From: Clostridiaceae bacterium
Lineage (GTDB): Bacteria > Bacillota > Clostridia > Oscillospirales > Butyricicoccaceae
NCBI GenBank assembly: GCA_018383195.1
Contig: JAGZOP010000008.1
Coordinates: 15,714 to 79,713 of the forward strand
Direction of reading: 5' to 3'
DNA length: 64,000 nt
The position numbers and the translations under genes are program-made. The notes under the pieces are model-generated. The model was not told the origin of the DNA. It searched no databases and saw nothing but the letters and a program-made list of their open reading frames with translations. Every line of letters begins with the position of its first letter. Positions within the stretch are counted from its first letter, which is position 1. Positions 50,997 to 58,743 of this stretch are shown in pieces.

Positions 50997-51020
50997 ATCA
51001 GTACATTTTCATAAAAATAG

Positions 51021-51049
51021 AAAAAGGTCGCCGCGTGCGGCCTTTTTTT
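51021..51049 (+). terminator. Terminator of the coaX-panT unit
   Basis: AAAAAGG-CGC arms (51021-51031 with 51037-51047, one wobble) and a T7 tract. Confidence 0.85.
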
Positions 51050-51074
51050 CATCAAGGAGAAAGGATGATTTGAG

Positions 51075-52040
51075 ATGCAGGAAATTGGAATTTGCGAAGT
51101 GGGCGGCTTCCGGATTGGTCACGCACATGACGAACAGGCTGCGACCGGCTGCACGGTGATTTTGTGTGATGAATGTGCGCCGGCGGGAGTAGATATCCGG
51201 GGCGGCGGTCCGGCTTCGCGCGAAACGCCGCTGCTCAATCCGGTTGCTATGGCGGAGGGCATCCATGCGGTGCTGCTTTCGGGAGGGTCTGCGTTTGGAC
51301 TGGACGCTGCAGGCGGCGTGATGCAGTATCTCGAAGAGCGAAAGATTGGATTTGACGTGGGCGTCACCCGCGTGCCGCTGGTTTGCCAGTCGTGCGTGTT
51401 CGATCTGGTGATTGGACGCACCGATGTCCGACCGGACAAGGAAATGGCGTACCGCGCATGCGAAAATGCAGGCAATGGCGAGGTAGAAGAAGGCTGTGTC
51501 GGCGCAGGTATGGGATGTACGGTTGGAAAATACCGCGGAAAGGACTACGCGATGAAGAGCGGATTGGGGACTTTTGCGGTGCAGGTTGGCAAGGTAAAAG
51601 TCGGTGCAATCGTCGCGCTCAATGCCATGGGAGACGTTTATGATATCGATACCGGCGTGCAGATTGCGGGACTGCTGAATGAAACCCGCGACGGGCTGCG
51701 TTCGACAGAGCAGGAAATGCTTGCAGATGTGGCGGGGATTCACAATTTATTCACGGGAAACACTACCATTGGCGCCATTGTCACAAATGGTGCGTTTACA
51801 AAAGCAGAGATGAACAAGATTGCATCCATGGCGCATAACGGTTATGCGCGTGCGATTCGTCCGGTGCACACGACGGCAGACGGGGATTCCATTTATGCGC
51901 TGTCTACCGGTCATGAAACGGCAGACCTGAATGTGGTCGGCACACTGGCAGCTTATGTAATGGGACGCGCGATTGGACGCGCGGCGCGTGCGGCGCACAG
52001 TATGGACGGCTATCTGAGCGCACAGGAACTGAAAAAATAA
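51075..52040 (+). CDS. P1-family (S58, DmpA-like) aminopeptidase
   Basis: A 321-residue self-processing N-terminal nucleophile peptidase of the DmpA/P1 family. Family landmarks are GGGPASRETPLL near residue 44, VLLSGGSAFGLDAAGGVM, GAGMGCTVGKYRG and the processing site region FTGNTTIGAIVTNGAFTK. Cleavage is expected before the Thr in that last motif, making the nucleophile of the beta chain. Substrates of these enzymes include short peptides with N-terminal D- or beta-amino acids. The ATG follows AAGGAGAAAGG. It has a bidirectional terminator after it. Confidence 0.93.
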   Translation: MQEIGICEVGGFRIGHAHDEQAATGCTVILCDECAPAGVDIRGGGPASRETPLLNPVAMAEGIHAVLLSGGSAFGLDAAGGVMQYLEERKIGFDVGVTRVPLVCQSCVFDLVIGRTDVRPDKEMAYRACENAGNGEVEEGCVGAGMGCTVGKYRGKDYAMKSGLGTFAVQVGKVKVGAIVALNAMGDVYDIDTGVQIAGLLNETRDGLRSTEQEMLADVAGIHNLFTGNTTIGAIVTNGAFTKAEMNKIASMAHNGYARAIRPVHTTADGDSIYALSTGHETADLNVVGTLAAYVMGRAIGRAARAAHSMDGYLSAQELKK

Positions 52041-52042
52041 AG

Positions 52043-52080
52043 GAAATGCTCCGGAATTTAATTCCGGAGCATTTCTTTTA
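52043..52080. terminator. Bidirectional terminator after the P1-family peptidase
   Basis: Perfect 15-bp stem GAAATGCTCCGGAAT with its complement (52043-52057 and 52061-52075), TTA loop, T tract to the right. It abuts the end of the convergent hemolysin-family gene. Confidence 0.9.
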
Positions 52081-53334
52081 TGCGGGTTCACTTTGACAGG
52101 GGGAGGATTCTACGGTTGCATAAAGCAGCCTGCGCCCATCTGTTTCGGTGACGGTTACCGTCAGGTTTTCGTATGTAAACTGCTCTCCCGGCTGCGGAAT
52201 GTAACCGAAGGACTCTAAAATCCAACCGCTGACAGTGGAAATATCCTCGGGCACATTGTCCAGCTGGAAGTATTCAAACAGTTTATCCAATCGTGTGCTG
52301 CAATCTACACGGCAGGTGGTATCGCTCAGCGGGACGATTTCGCTTACGACCTCGTCGTGTTCGTCCCAGATTTCGCCGACCAGTTCCTCGATGACGTCCT
52401 CCATGGTGACAATGCCGACCGTACCGCCGAAGTCATCGGTCACAATCGCCATATGGGACTGGCGGGTCTGGAGCTCGCGCAGCAGGCGCGAAATCTGCAT
52501 GGAGGGCGGGATAAAGAACGGCGGCTGAAGAATTGCGGAAAGCGGCTCTCCACCATGCAGCATACGGGTGTAGAAATCCTTTTCATGGATAACGCCTACA
52601 ATAGTATCCATATTATCGCGGTAAACCGGCAGACGGGAATAGCTGTTCGCGCGGAATACCTCCATGATCTCCTCATTCGTTGCGTTTTCGGGGATGGCTT
52701 CCACATCCACACGGGGCGTCAACACGTCGGTCACGTCTAGGTCATTGAACTCAATGGCGCTGCGGATTAACTCACCTTCCTCGTGGTCGATACCGCCGTC
52801 GTCCTGCGCTTCATCCACAATGGTAAGAAGCTCATCCTCTGTGATGCCCTGCGATGCAGGGATATGAAACAGTGAGGTCAAAAGCTTTTTCCAGCTGGTA
52901 AAGAGGAAATTGAGCGGTGCGAGCAGTTTGAGAAGAATATTTAAAAAGGGTGCAGAAAACATGGAAAAGCTTTCTGGAACATCTTTGGCAATGCTTTTGG
53001 GGGAAATTTCGCCGAAGATCAGAATGACAATGGTCATCACGATCGTGGAGACGGTTGCGCCGGTATCCCCAAGCACATCGATGAACAGCAGGGTTGCCAG
53101 CGAGGTTGCGAGAATGTTGACAATATTGTTGCCGATCAGGATGGTGGAAATCAGTTTGTCGTAACTCTCCGACTGCCGCAGTACCAGCGCGGCACGGCGG
53201 TTGCCATCCGCAGCGAGGTTCTTGATACGCACGCGGCTGAGCGAGGAATACGCGGTTTCGGTGGCTGAAAAGTACGCCGACATCAGGACGCAAAGGATGA
53301 TAATTGCGATCGGGATTAAGTGACTACTGTCCAT
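52078..53334 (-). CDS. Hemolysin-family CNNM/CorC-type membrane protein with CBS domains
   Basis: A 418-residue protein with a DUF21 membrane domain in the first 190 residues (LCVLMSAYFSATETAYSSL, GNNIVNILATSLAT, FGEISPKSIAKD). Two CBS domains follow (TPRVDVEAIP, RLPVYRDNMDTIVGVIHEKDF; then HMAIVTDDFGGTVGIVTMEDVIEELVG), and a C-terminal CorC/HlyC transporter-associated domain. Such proteins are linked to magnesium or other divalent cation efflux; the name hemolysin is historical. The ATG lies 13 bp after AGGAGG, a longer gap than usual. Upstream on the minus strand is a TATACT promoter element at about 53370. Confidence 0.92.
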   Translation of the reverse strand: MDSSHLIPIAIIILCVLMSAYFSATETAYSSLSRVRIKNLAADGNRRAALVLRQSESYDKLISTILIGNNIVNILATSLATLLFIDVLGDTGATVSTIVMTIVILIFGEISPKSIAKDVPESFSMFSAPFLNILLKLLAPLNFLFTSWKKLLTSLFHIPASQGITEDELLTIVDEAQDDGGIDHEEGELIRSAIEFNDLDVTDVLTPRVDVEAIPENATNEEIMEVFRANSYSRLPVYRDNMDTIVGVIHEKDFYTRMLHGGEPLSAILQPPFFIPPSMQISRLLRELQTRQSHMAIVTDDFGGTVGIVTMEDVIEELVGEIWDEHDEVVSEIVPLSDTTCRVDCSTRLDKLFEYFQLDNVPEDISTVSGWILESFGYIPQPGEQFTYENLTVTVTETDGRRLLYATVESSPCQSEPA

Positions 53335-53400
53335 AGAAAAGGAAAGACCTCCTAAAATATATTGGGACTAGTATAGCACAAAAAATCGTTAAGAAAATGC

Positions 53401-53441
53401 AAAGAAAAAGAATCCGACCAAACAAAAATCGGATTTCTTTT
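53401..53441 (-). terminator. Terminator of azlC-azlD
   Basis: GAATCCGA (53410-53417) pairs TCGGATTTC (53429-53437); on the minus strand it is followed by TTTTTCTTT. It sits right after the azlD stop codon. Confidence 0.75.
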
Positions 53442-53442
53442 G

Positions 53443-53772
53443 TTAGGAAAATACAACCTGCACAAGAAACATGTAAAATACCGTCCCGGCGCCGATGGAC
53501 AGCAGATTGCTGCGTTTCCATACATGGAGCGCCGCGACCGCACAAACGGCGAGAAGTTCAGGCAGTCCGTGCGGCGCTGCGGTCAAATCAATGGATTTCA
53601 GGCAGTAGACTACCAGAATGGCGATGATAGCGGGCGGGAGCACGCTGCCAAGATAGTCGATGGATTTCGGGAGCTGCTTTTTTCCGCGGAACAGCACAAA
53701 GGCAGCCGTCCGGAGCAGATAAGTGCATACCGCAGCGACAGCGACGATTAGGACGGAATGGGACAGAGACAT
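53443..53772 (-). CDS. azlD: Branched-chain amino acid exporter small subunit AzlD
   Basis: A 109-residue membrane protein with four hydrophobic segments, the small partner of AzlC in export of branched-chain amino acids or their analogues. The family sequence CTYLLRTAAFVLF near residue 16 and LPPAIIAILVVYCLK are visible. It is 3 bp downstream of azlC, and the two are clearly one transcript. Confidence 0.92.
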   Translation of the reverse strand: MSLSHSVLIVAVAAVCTYLLRTAAFVLFRGKKQLPKSIDYLGSVLPPAIIAILVVYCLKSIDLTAAPHGLPELLAVCAVAALHVWKRSNLLSIGAGTVFYMFLVQVVFS

Positions 53773-53775
53773 GGG

Positions 53776-54462
53776 TTAGACCTCCTTGCTTTCGAAAGCT
53801 GTATCAATGGTGCGGCGGCTGAACAGCAGCAGAGCGACACAGGTAAGCAGTGCAGGCGGCAGAAAACTGTTTGCACCAAACAGGACGAGGCAAGCCAGCG
53901 CACATCCGCCGCCGATGAGCGCCGGAAGATGGCAGCGGCTTTGTTTCCACTGCTCGACCAGGATTACGACAAACAGCGCGGTCATGGCAAAGTCGATGCC
54001 AGTGGTATCAAATGGAATTACTGCGCCGAGCAATGTGCCGAGGACACTGCCGATGATCCAGTAACACTGGTTGAGTGCACCGATACACAGCATGAGCCGT
54101 TTATCATCCGAATCATTCAGACATAAAAGGGAGTAGGTTTCGTCCGAAAGCGTATGAATCATATATGGTTTTGCAGTCCCCATACCGCGAAAGCGCTCGA
54201 TGAGGCTTAAACCGTAAAATAAAAATCGAAAATTGATCATCAGGGTCATCATTGCGGTATACAGCAGGGATGCGCCGCCAGAAAGTAGGTTGACCAGTAC
54301 AAACTGCATAGAACCTGCGTACACAAACAGACTGGTGAATAGTGCCCACCAGATGCCGAATCCTGCCTGCTGGAGCAATACACCGAACGCAATGCCGAGT
54401 ACCAGATAGCCGCACAATACCGGAACAGTCAGTACAAAGGCACGCTTCAGAGTTTTTTTCAT
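53776..54462 (-). CDS. azlC: Branched-chain amino acid exporter large subunit AzlC
   Basis: A 228-residue membrane protein of the AzlC/YgaZ family. It has the typical VLCGYLVLGIAFGVL start, SLFVYAGSMQFVLVNLL, and NFRFLFYGLSLIERF, then LSDETYSL. It pairs with AzlD to export branched-chain amino acids. A consensus promoter precedes it. No Lrp-type regulator adjoins the pair. Confidence 0.93.
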   Translation of the reverse strand: MKKTLKRAFVLTVPVLCGYLVLGIAFGVLLQQAGFGIWWALFTSLFVYAGSMQFVLVNLLSGGASLLYTAMMTLMINFRFLFYGLSLIERFRGMGTAKPYMIHTLSDETYSLLCLNDSDDKRLMLCIGALNQCYWIIGSVLGTLLGAVIPFDTTGIDFAMTALFVVILVEQWKQSRCHLPALIGGGCALACLVLFGANSFLPPALLTCVALLLFSRRTIDTAFESKEV

Positions 54463-54496
54463 AGTATCCCTCTCTTACCTTTAAGCTAAATAGAAA

Positions 54497-54525
54497 TTAT
54501 AGAATGGATTTGGAAAAAAGTCAAA
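54497..54525 (-). promoter_or_regulatory. Promoter of azlC-azlD
   Basis: On the minus strand TTGACT (54520-54525), a 17-bp spacer and a perfect TATAAT (54497-54502). Confidence 0.8.
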
Positions 54526-54804
54526 TTTTATGACGAAAGCATGCTAAAATGATGAAAAAGTGAGTCGCAATGAAATAATTTTGCAATTTAAAAACTGACA
54601 GAGCAAAAGAGAAATTTTGCTGAAAAATAGATACAGATTTGATGCAAGTAGGGTGCAAGTTTACAATATAGTGTCATTGTCCGATTCGCTTGACATGGGC
54701 AGAGCGCAGACGGTATACTGAAGATGCTAATCTGTACTAGTATGGATAGTACAATATAGAAAGCTTGGCTGGGCGGAGCCGGCGGAAAGAAAGGAAACGG
54801 GTAA
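54526..54804 (+). promoter_or_regulatory. Regulatory region of the MacA/MacB-SLH operon: tandem promoters and operator
   Basis: This is the larger part of the 342-bp gap between azlC and the operon. A first promoter candidate is TTGATG (54639-54644) with TACAAT (54662-54667), spacer 17. The second is TTGACA (54690-54695) with TATACT (54714-54719), spacer 18. The perfect dyad TGTACTA-N7-TAGTACA (54733-54753) begins 13 bases after the second -10, where a repressor would block transcription. The 11-base core ATCTGTACTAG is identical to that in the VanZ-like promoter. The AT-rich part before 54639 shows nothing else I recognise. Confidence 0.78.
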
Positions 54805-56646
54805 ATGAAAGATCGGATGACAGATATGGAAGAAATCCAGCAGGAAGTTGCGCAGGATATTGTGGAGACGATGGAGCAAGCCGAGCCGGAAGCGCAGGGG
54901 ACAGAAAAGGATGCGCCGGTGCGGAATCGGTATGCGGACCTGATGAACCGTCCCAAGCGGCAGATTCCCAAACCGGTCAAGATTGGGTTGGCTGTGCTGA
55001 TCGTTGCGGGATTGTTTGCGGGCGGTGTTTATCTGGTGCGCAAGACCGGGGAAGAACCTCCGAAGGTGAACGGCGAAACAACGGCGATTGCATCGCGGGG
55101 ATTTCTGGAGACTTATATTGAGGGCGACGGTGAAATCCAAGCGCGCACACAGGTGGAACTGGGCAAGGAGCTGAAAGGCAAGGTCACAGAGGTGCTTGTG
55201 CAGGCAGGTCAGGCGGTCAAAGCGGGAGACAAACTGTTTACCGTAGACCCGACCGAAATTCGTGAGGAACTGGATACTGCGCGCAAGGATATGCAGGAGG
55301 CACAGCGCGCACTGGATGAAGCGGCGTCCGGCGTGACGGCGGCGCGGAAACAGGTGGCAGAACTGACGACAACGGCACCGTTTTCCGGACGGATGCTCCC
55401 GCCGGAAGGGGAGGAAAAGCCGAAAACATGGCGCGTGGGCGATGAAATGCCGGGCGGCACTGTGCTCGGAACTTTGGTGGACGATACCACGATGAAGCTG
55501 CCGCTGTATTTCAGCTATGCCTATGTGGACGCAATTCAGAAAGGCGCGGCGGTTACGGTGTCGATTCCGGCGAATATGTCGACCGTTCCCGGAAAAGTGG
55601 AATCGGTGGAGCGCATTGAAAAGGTTTCGGATGACGGTACACGGCTGTTCCGTATTACGGTAAGCATGAACAATCCGGGTGCGCTGAAGAAAGGAATGTC
55701 CGCGACCGCAGAGGTTTCAACTGCGGGTGGAAAAGTAATGCCCGCCGAAGCAGGGGTTCTGGAATACAGCCGCGAAGAAACGGTAACAGCAAAGCAAAGC
55801 GGCGAAATTACCCAAATCAGCGGACTGGACTACTACAAGTTCTCCACAGGTGCTGCGATTGTCCAGCAGAAAAATGAGGATTTGACACGCGCAGTGGAAA
55901 CTGCGGTGCGCACGCTGGAAAGCCAGCAGCAGGCGATTGTAGAAAAGCAGAAGCGCATCACCGAACTGGAAACCTTAATGGCGGGCGCGGCGGTGACCTC
56001 CCCGATTGACGGCGTGGTTCTGAAAATGGATACGGCGGTGGATGCCGAACTGGCAGGCGGCACGGCGCCCTGTGTGGTTGCGGATATGTCTACGTTGGTG
56101 GTCAAGGCAAAAATCATGATGAATGATATCAATCTGGTGATGCCGGGACAGATGGCAACGCTGACCATGAACAACGGCAATGAAGAAGTGCCGCTGACGG
56201 GCACGGTTGAAAGCGTATCCATGCAGGCGGAGGAGAACAGCGGCAACGGCGGCATGCCGACCTATACCGCGGTGATTGTACTGGACCCGCTGCCCGAAGG
56301 AATGTCGGTTTCGATGGGATACTATGTAAGCTATAAGATTACAACCGCGCAGTCGCCGGACTGCATCACCATCCCGACGCGTGCGCTGGTCAACACTGTG
56401 GATGGCACGGCGGTGTTCGCAAAGCCTGCGGAAGGGCAGGAGTTTGAGGAAACCATTCCGATTCCCGAAGGAACCGAGGATATTCCGGAAGAATTTGTGC
56501 TTGTTCCGGTTTCGGTCGGCATTTCGGACAGCACAAGCGTTGAAATCCTGTCTGGAATTGACGAGGGCACCGAAGTGTTCCTCAGCGGTCCGAGCGACCT
56601 GTATGAGGATATGAATGCGGGCGGCGAAGCGGTCGCAGTCGGCTGA
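54805..56646 (+). CDS. MacA-like membrane fusion (HlyD-type) protein
   Basis: The extracytoplasmic adaptor of an ABC exporter, 613 residues. It has an acidic cytoplasmic N-terminal tail of about 55 residues, one membrane segment at 59-77, a lipoyl half-domain (GKELKGKVTEVLVQAGQAVKAGDKL), a coiled-coil segment and beta-barrel parts. A second lipoyl-like and barrel region follows from about residue 310 (EYSREETVTAKQSGEI, then TSPIDGVVLKMDTAVDAEL). It is larger than standard MacA (about 370 residues) because the adaptor unit seems duplicated. The ATG follows AAAGGAAACGG. First gene of a four-gene operon under an operator-bearing promoter. Confidence 0.88.
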   Translation: MKDRMTDMEEIQQEVAQDIVETMEQAEPEAQGTEKDAPVRNRYADLMNRPKRQIPKPVKIGLAVLIVAGLFAGGVYLVRKTGEEPPKVNGETTAIASRGFLETYIEGDGEIQARTQVELGKELKGKVTEVLVQAGQAVKAGDKLFTVDPTEIREELDTARKDMQEAQRALDEAASGVTAARKQVAELTTTAPFSGRMLPPEGEEKPKTWRVGDEMPGGTVLGTLVDDTTMKLPLYFSYAYVDAIQKGAAVTVSIPANMSTVPGKVESVERIEKVSDDGTRLFRITVSMNNPGALKKGMSATAEVSTAGGKVMPAEAGVLEYSREETVTAKQSGEITQISGLDYYKFSTGAAIVQQKNEDLTRAVETAVRTLESQQQAIVEKQKRITELETLMAGAAVTSPIDGVVLKMDTAVDAELAGGTAPCVVADMSTLVVKAKIMMNDINLVMPGQMATLTMNNGNEEVPLTGTVESVSMQAEENSGNGGMPTYTAVIVLDPLPEGMSVSMGYYVSYKITTAQSPDCITIPTRALVNTVDGTAVFAKPAEGQEFEETIPIPEGTEDIPEEFVLVPVSVGISDSTSVEILSGIDEGTEVFLSGPSDLYEDMNAGGEAVAVG

Positions 56647-56657
56647 GGAGGGGGAGT

Positions 56658-57407
56658 ATGTTTCGGAAAAAGAACCCCGCCTCTGTGCAGCCTCCTTGCG
56701 GCAGTGAACTGCTGATTCGGGTGCGGCAGCTCAGCAAAATTTATCATGAAGGCAAAGAAAATGAAGTGCGCGCACTGGACAATATCACGCTCGATGTGCC
56801 TTGGGGTCAGTTTTTGTGTATACTGGGGCAGTCCGGTTCGGGAAAATCGACGCTGATGAACATTCTCGGCTGTTTGGATATTCCGACCTATGGAACCTAT
56901 CATTTGGATGGGCAGGCAGTCAGCAGCATGCGCCCTTCGGTGCTTGCGGGCATCCGTAACCGCGAGATTGGATTTATTTTTCAGGGTTTCAATCTGATTC
57001 CCGGACTTACGGCGCTTGAAAATGTGGAACTGCCGCTAATTTACCGCGGTATGGGTGCGGCAGAGCGGCGCAGTCTCGCCACAGAAGCGCTTGTTTCGGT
57101 GGGACTGGAGCACCGAATCCATCATCGCCCAGCGGAGATGTCGGGTGGGCAGCAGCAGCGTGTGGCGATTGCGCGCGCGGTTGCGGCAAAGCCGCCGATT
57201 ATCATGGCAGACGAACCCACCGGCAACCTCGATTCCAAATCGGGTGCAGAAATTATGCGGCAGCTGCTCGAACTGAACCGGCAGGGGACATCGATCATCC
57301 TGATTACACATGACAACGACCTCGCCGAGGTTGCACAGCGGATTATTACCATTCAGGATGGCCATGTCATTTCAGACCGCCCGGGGAAAGGAGGCATGCC
57401 GGCATGA
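56658..57407 (+). CDS. MacB-type ABC exporter ATPase
   Basis: A 249-residue ATPase of the MacB/LolD class. It shows Walker A GQSGSGKS, the Q-loop [19 protein letters not shown], signature [15 protein letters not shown], Walker [14 protein letters not shown] and ITHD. Class members drive exporters for peptides, macrolides or lipoproteins by mechanotransmission. In Firmicutes the ATPase and permease are separate chains, as here. It starts 11 bp after the adaptor gene (GGAGGGGG ribosome site) and overlaps the permease start by 4 bp. Confidence 0.94.
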   Translation: MFRKKNPASVQPPCGSELLIRVRQLSKIYHEGKENEVRALDNITLDVPWGQFLCILGQSGSGKSTLMNILGCLDIPTYGTYHLDGQAVSSMRPSVLAGIRNREIGFIFQGFNLIPGLTALENVELPLIYRGMGAAERRSLATEALVSVGLEHRIHHRPAEMSGGQQQRVAIARAVAAKPPIIMADEPTGNLDSKSGAEIMRQLLELNRQGTSIILITHDNDLAEVAQRIITIQDGHVISDRPGKGGMPA

Positions 57408-58654
57408 ACGGACTGCAAACCATTCGCATGGCGCTGAAATCCATTGTGGGAAATAAGGTGCGCTCGCTGCTCACCATGCTGGGCATCATCATCGGCGTAG
57501 CGGCGGTTATTACGCTGGTTTCCTCCATTCAGAGCAAGGCAACGCTGACCCGGTTACAGTACGAAGCCATGGGAACCAACCGGATTCAGGTATCTGGCTA
57601 TGGAGGAAAGACGAATGACTGGGAAGCGTTCGAGGAAATGCTGAACGGTGAACTGAGTGACCGGATTAACGGCTGGTCGCCGCAGAGCCAGTATTGGGAC
57701 TGGACCAATAAGGGCGTTCAGTACCGCACGATGACGATGACCAATGATAAGGGCTATCTCTACATGTACTACGGCAACGAGGACTACGGAAAAGTGACCA
57801 ACAGCGTCCTTTCTGCCGGACGCGATATCTCCGCGGAGGACTGTAAAAATCAGGCGCGTGTCTGTGTAATTGGGGAAACGCTGCGGAAGTATTTCTTTGG
57901 TGCGATGAGCCCGATTGGGCAGAAAATCCGCATCGGCGGCAAGAATTTTGAAGTGATCGGTGTGTACAAGGGCAAATTCGGCGGCAAAATGAACACCGAA
58001 GATCAGATGCTTGTCATGCCGTATACGCTGCAAAATCTCATGATGAGTATAGACCGCTCCGCGGATAAGCAGTATATCATCCAAGCTGCAAGCAAGGAGG
58101 ATATTCAGCCGGTTCTGGATACGCTGAATGACAAAATGCGCCCCATCTGCGAGGGAAACGGCGGCTGGTTTGACGCATCTTCATCCTCCCAATGGCAGGA
58201 GCAGGAAGAGGCTGCCGCGCAGCAGGATGCGCTGCTGATGGGCGGCGTTGCGATGATTTCGCTGCTCGTCGGCGGAATCGGGATCATGAATATCATGCTT
58301 GTGTCGGTTACCGAGCGCACACGCGAAATCGGAATCCGTATGGCAATCGGCGCAAGGCGGCGGGATATCATTATGCAGTTTTTGATTGAGGCGGCGTCTG
58401 TTTCGTGCTGCGGCGGACTGATTGGCATTATTGTCGGGTGCTTCGGTTCGGCAATTATGGGCAATATTATGTTGGGCAAACAGCTTTCCGAACAGATGTG
58501 GATGCCGGAAGTGGAACGGTTCACGGTGCTGCCAAGTCCGGCACTGATTGTGGGAGCATTCCTGTTTTCGGCGCTGCTCGGCATTATTTTCGGGATTTAC
58601 CCGGCAAATAAGGCATCCAAATTGCAGCCGGTAGAGGCGCTGCGTACACAGTAA
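57404..58654 (+). CDS. MacB-type ABC exporter permease
   Basis: A 416-residue FtsX/MacB-type permease. It has a first membrane segment (RSLLTMLGIIIGVAAVITLVS), a large extracytoplasmic domain of about 210 residues, then three C-terminal membrane segments starting with LLVGGIGIMNIMLVSVTERTREIG and ending with VGAFLFSALLGIIFGIYPANKAS. The TERTREIGIRMAIGARRRDI loop is the coupling region to the ATPase. It is coupled to the ATPase gene by an ATGA overlap and followed 89 bp later by an SLH protein gene. Confidence 0.94.
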   Translation: MNGLQTIRMALKSIVGNKVRSLLTMLGIIIGVAAVITLVSSIQSKATLTRLQYEAMGTNRIQVSGYGGKTNDWEAFEEMLNGELSDRINGWSPQSQYWDWTNKGVQYRTMTMTNDKGYLYMYYGNEDYGKVTNSVLSAGRDISAEDCKNQARVCVIGETLRKYFFGAMSPIGQKIRIGGKNFEVIGVYKGKFGGKMNTEDQMLVMPYTLQNLMMSIDRSADKQYIIQAASKEDIQPVLDTLNDKMRPICEGNGGWFDASSSSQWQEQEEAAAQQDALLMGGVAMISLLVGGIGIMNIMLVSVTERTREIGIRMAIGARRRDIIMQFLIEAASVSCCGGLIGIIVGCFGSAIMGNIMLGKQLSEQMWMPEVERFTVLPSPALIVGAFLFSALLGIIFGIYPANKASKLQPVEALRTQ

Positions 58655-58743
58655 AAGACGGTGGATACAAGTGAAACGGGAAATCTGCCGACCGGAGGGA
58701 TTGTACTGGGCGGCAGAATCCGTTTGACAGGAGGAGGTACAAC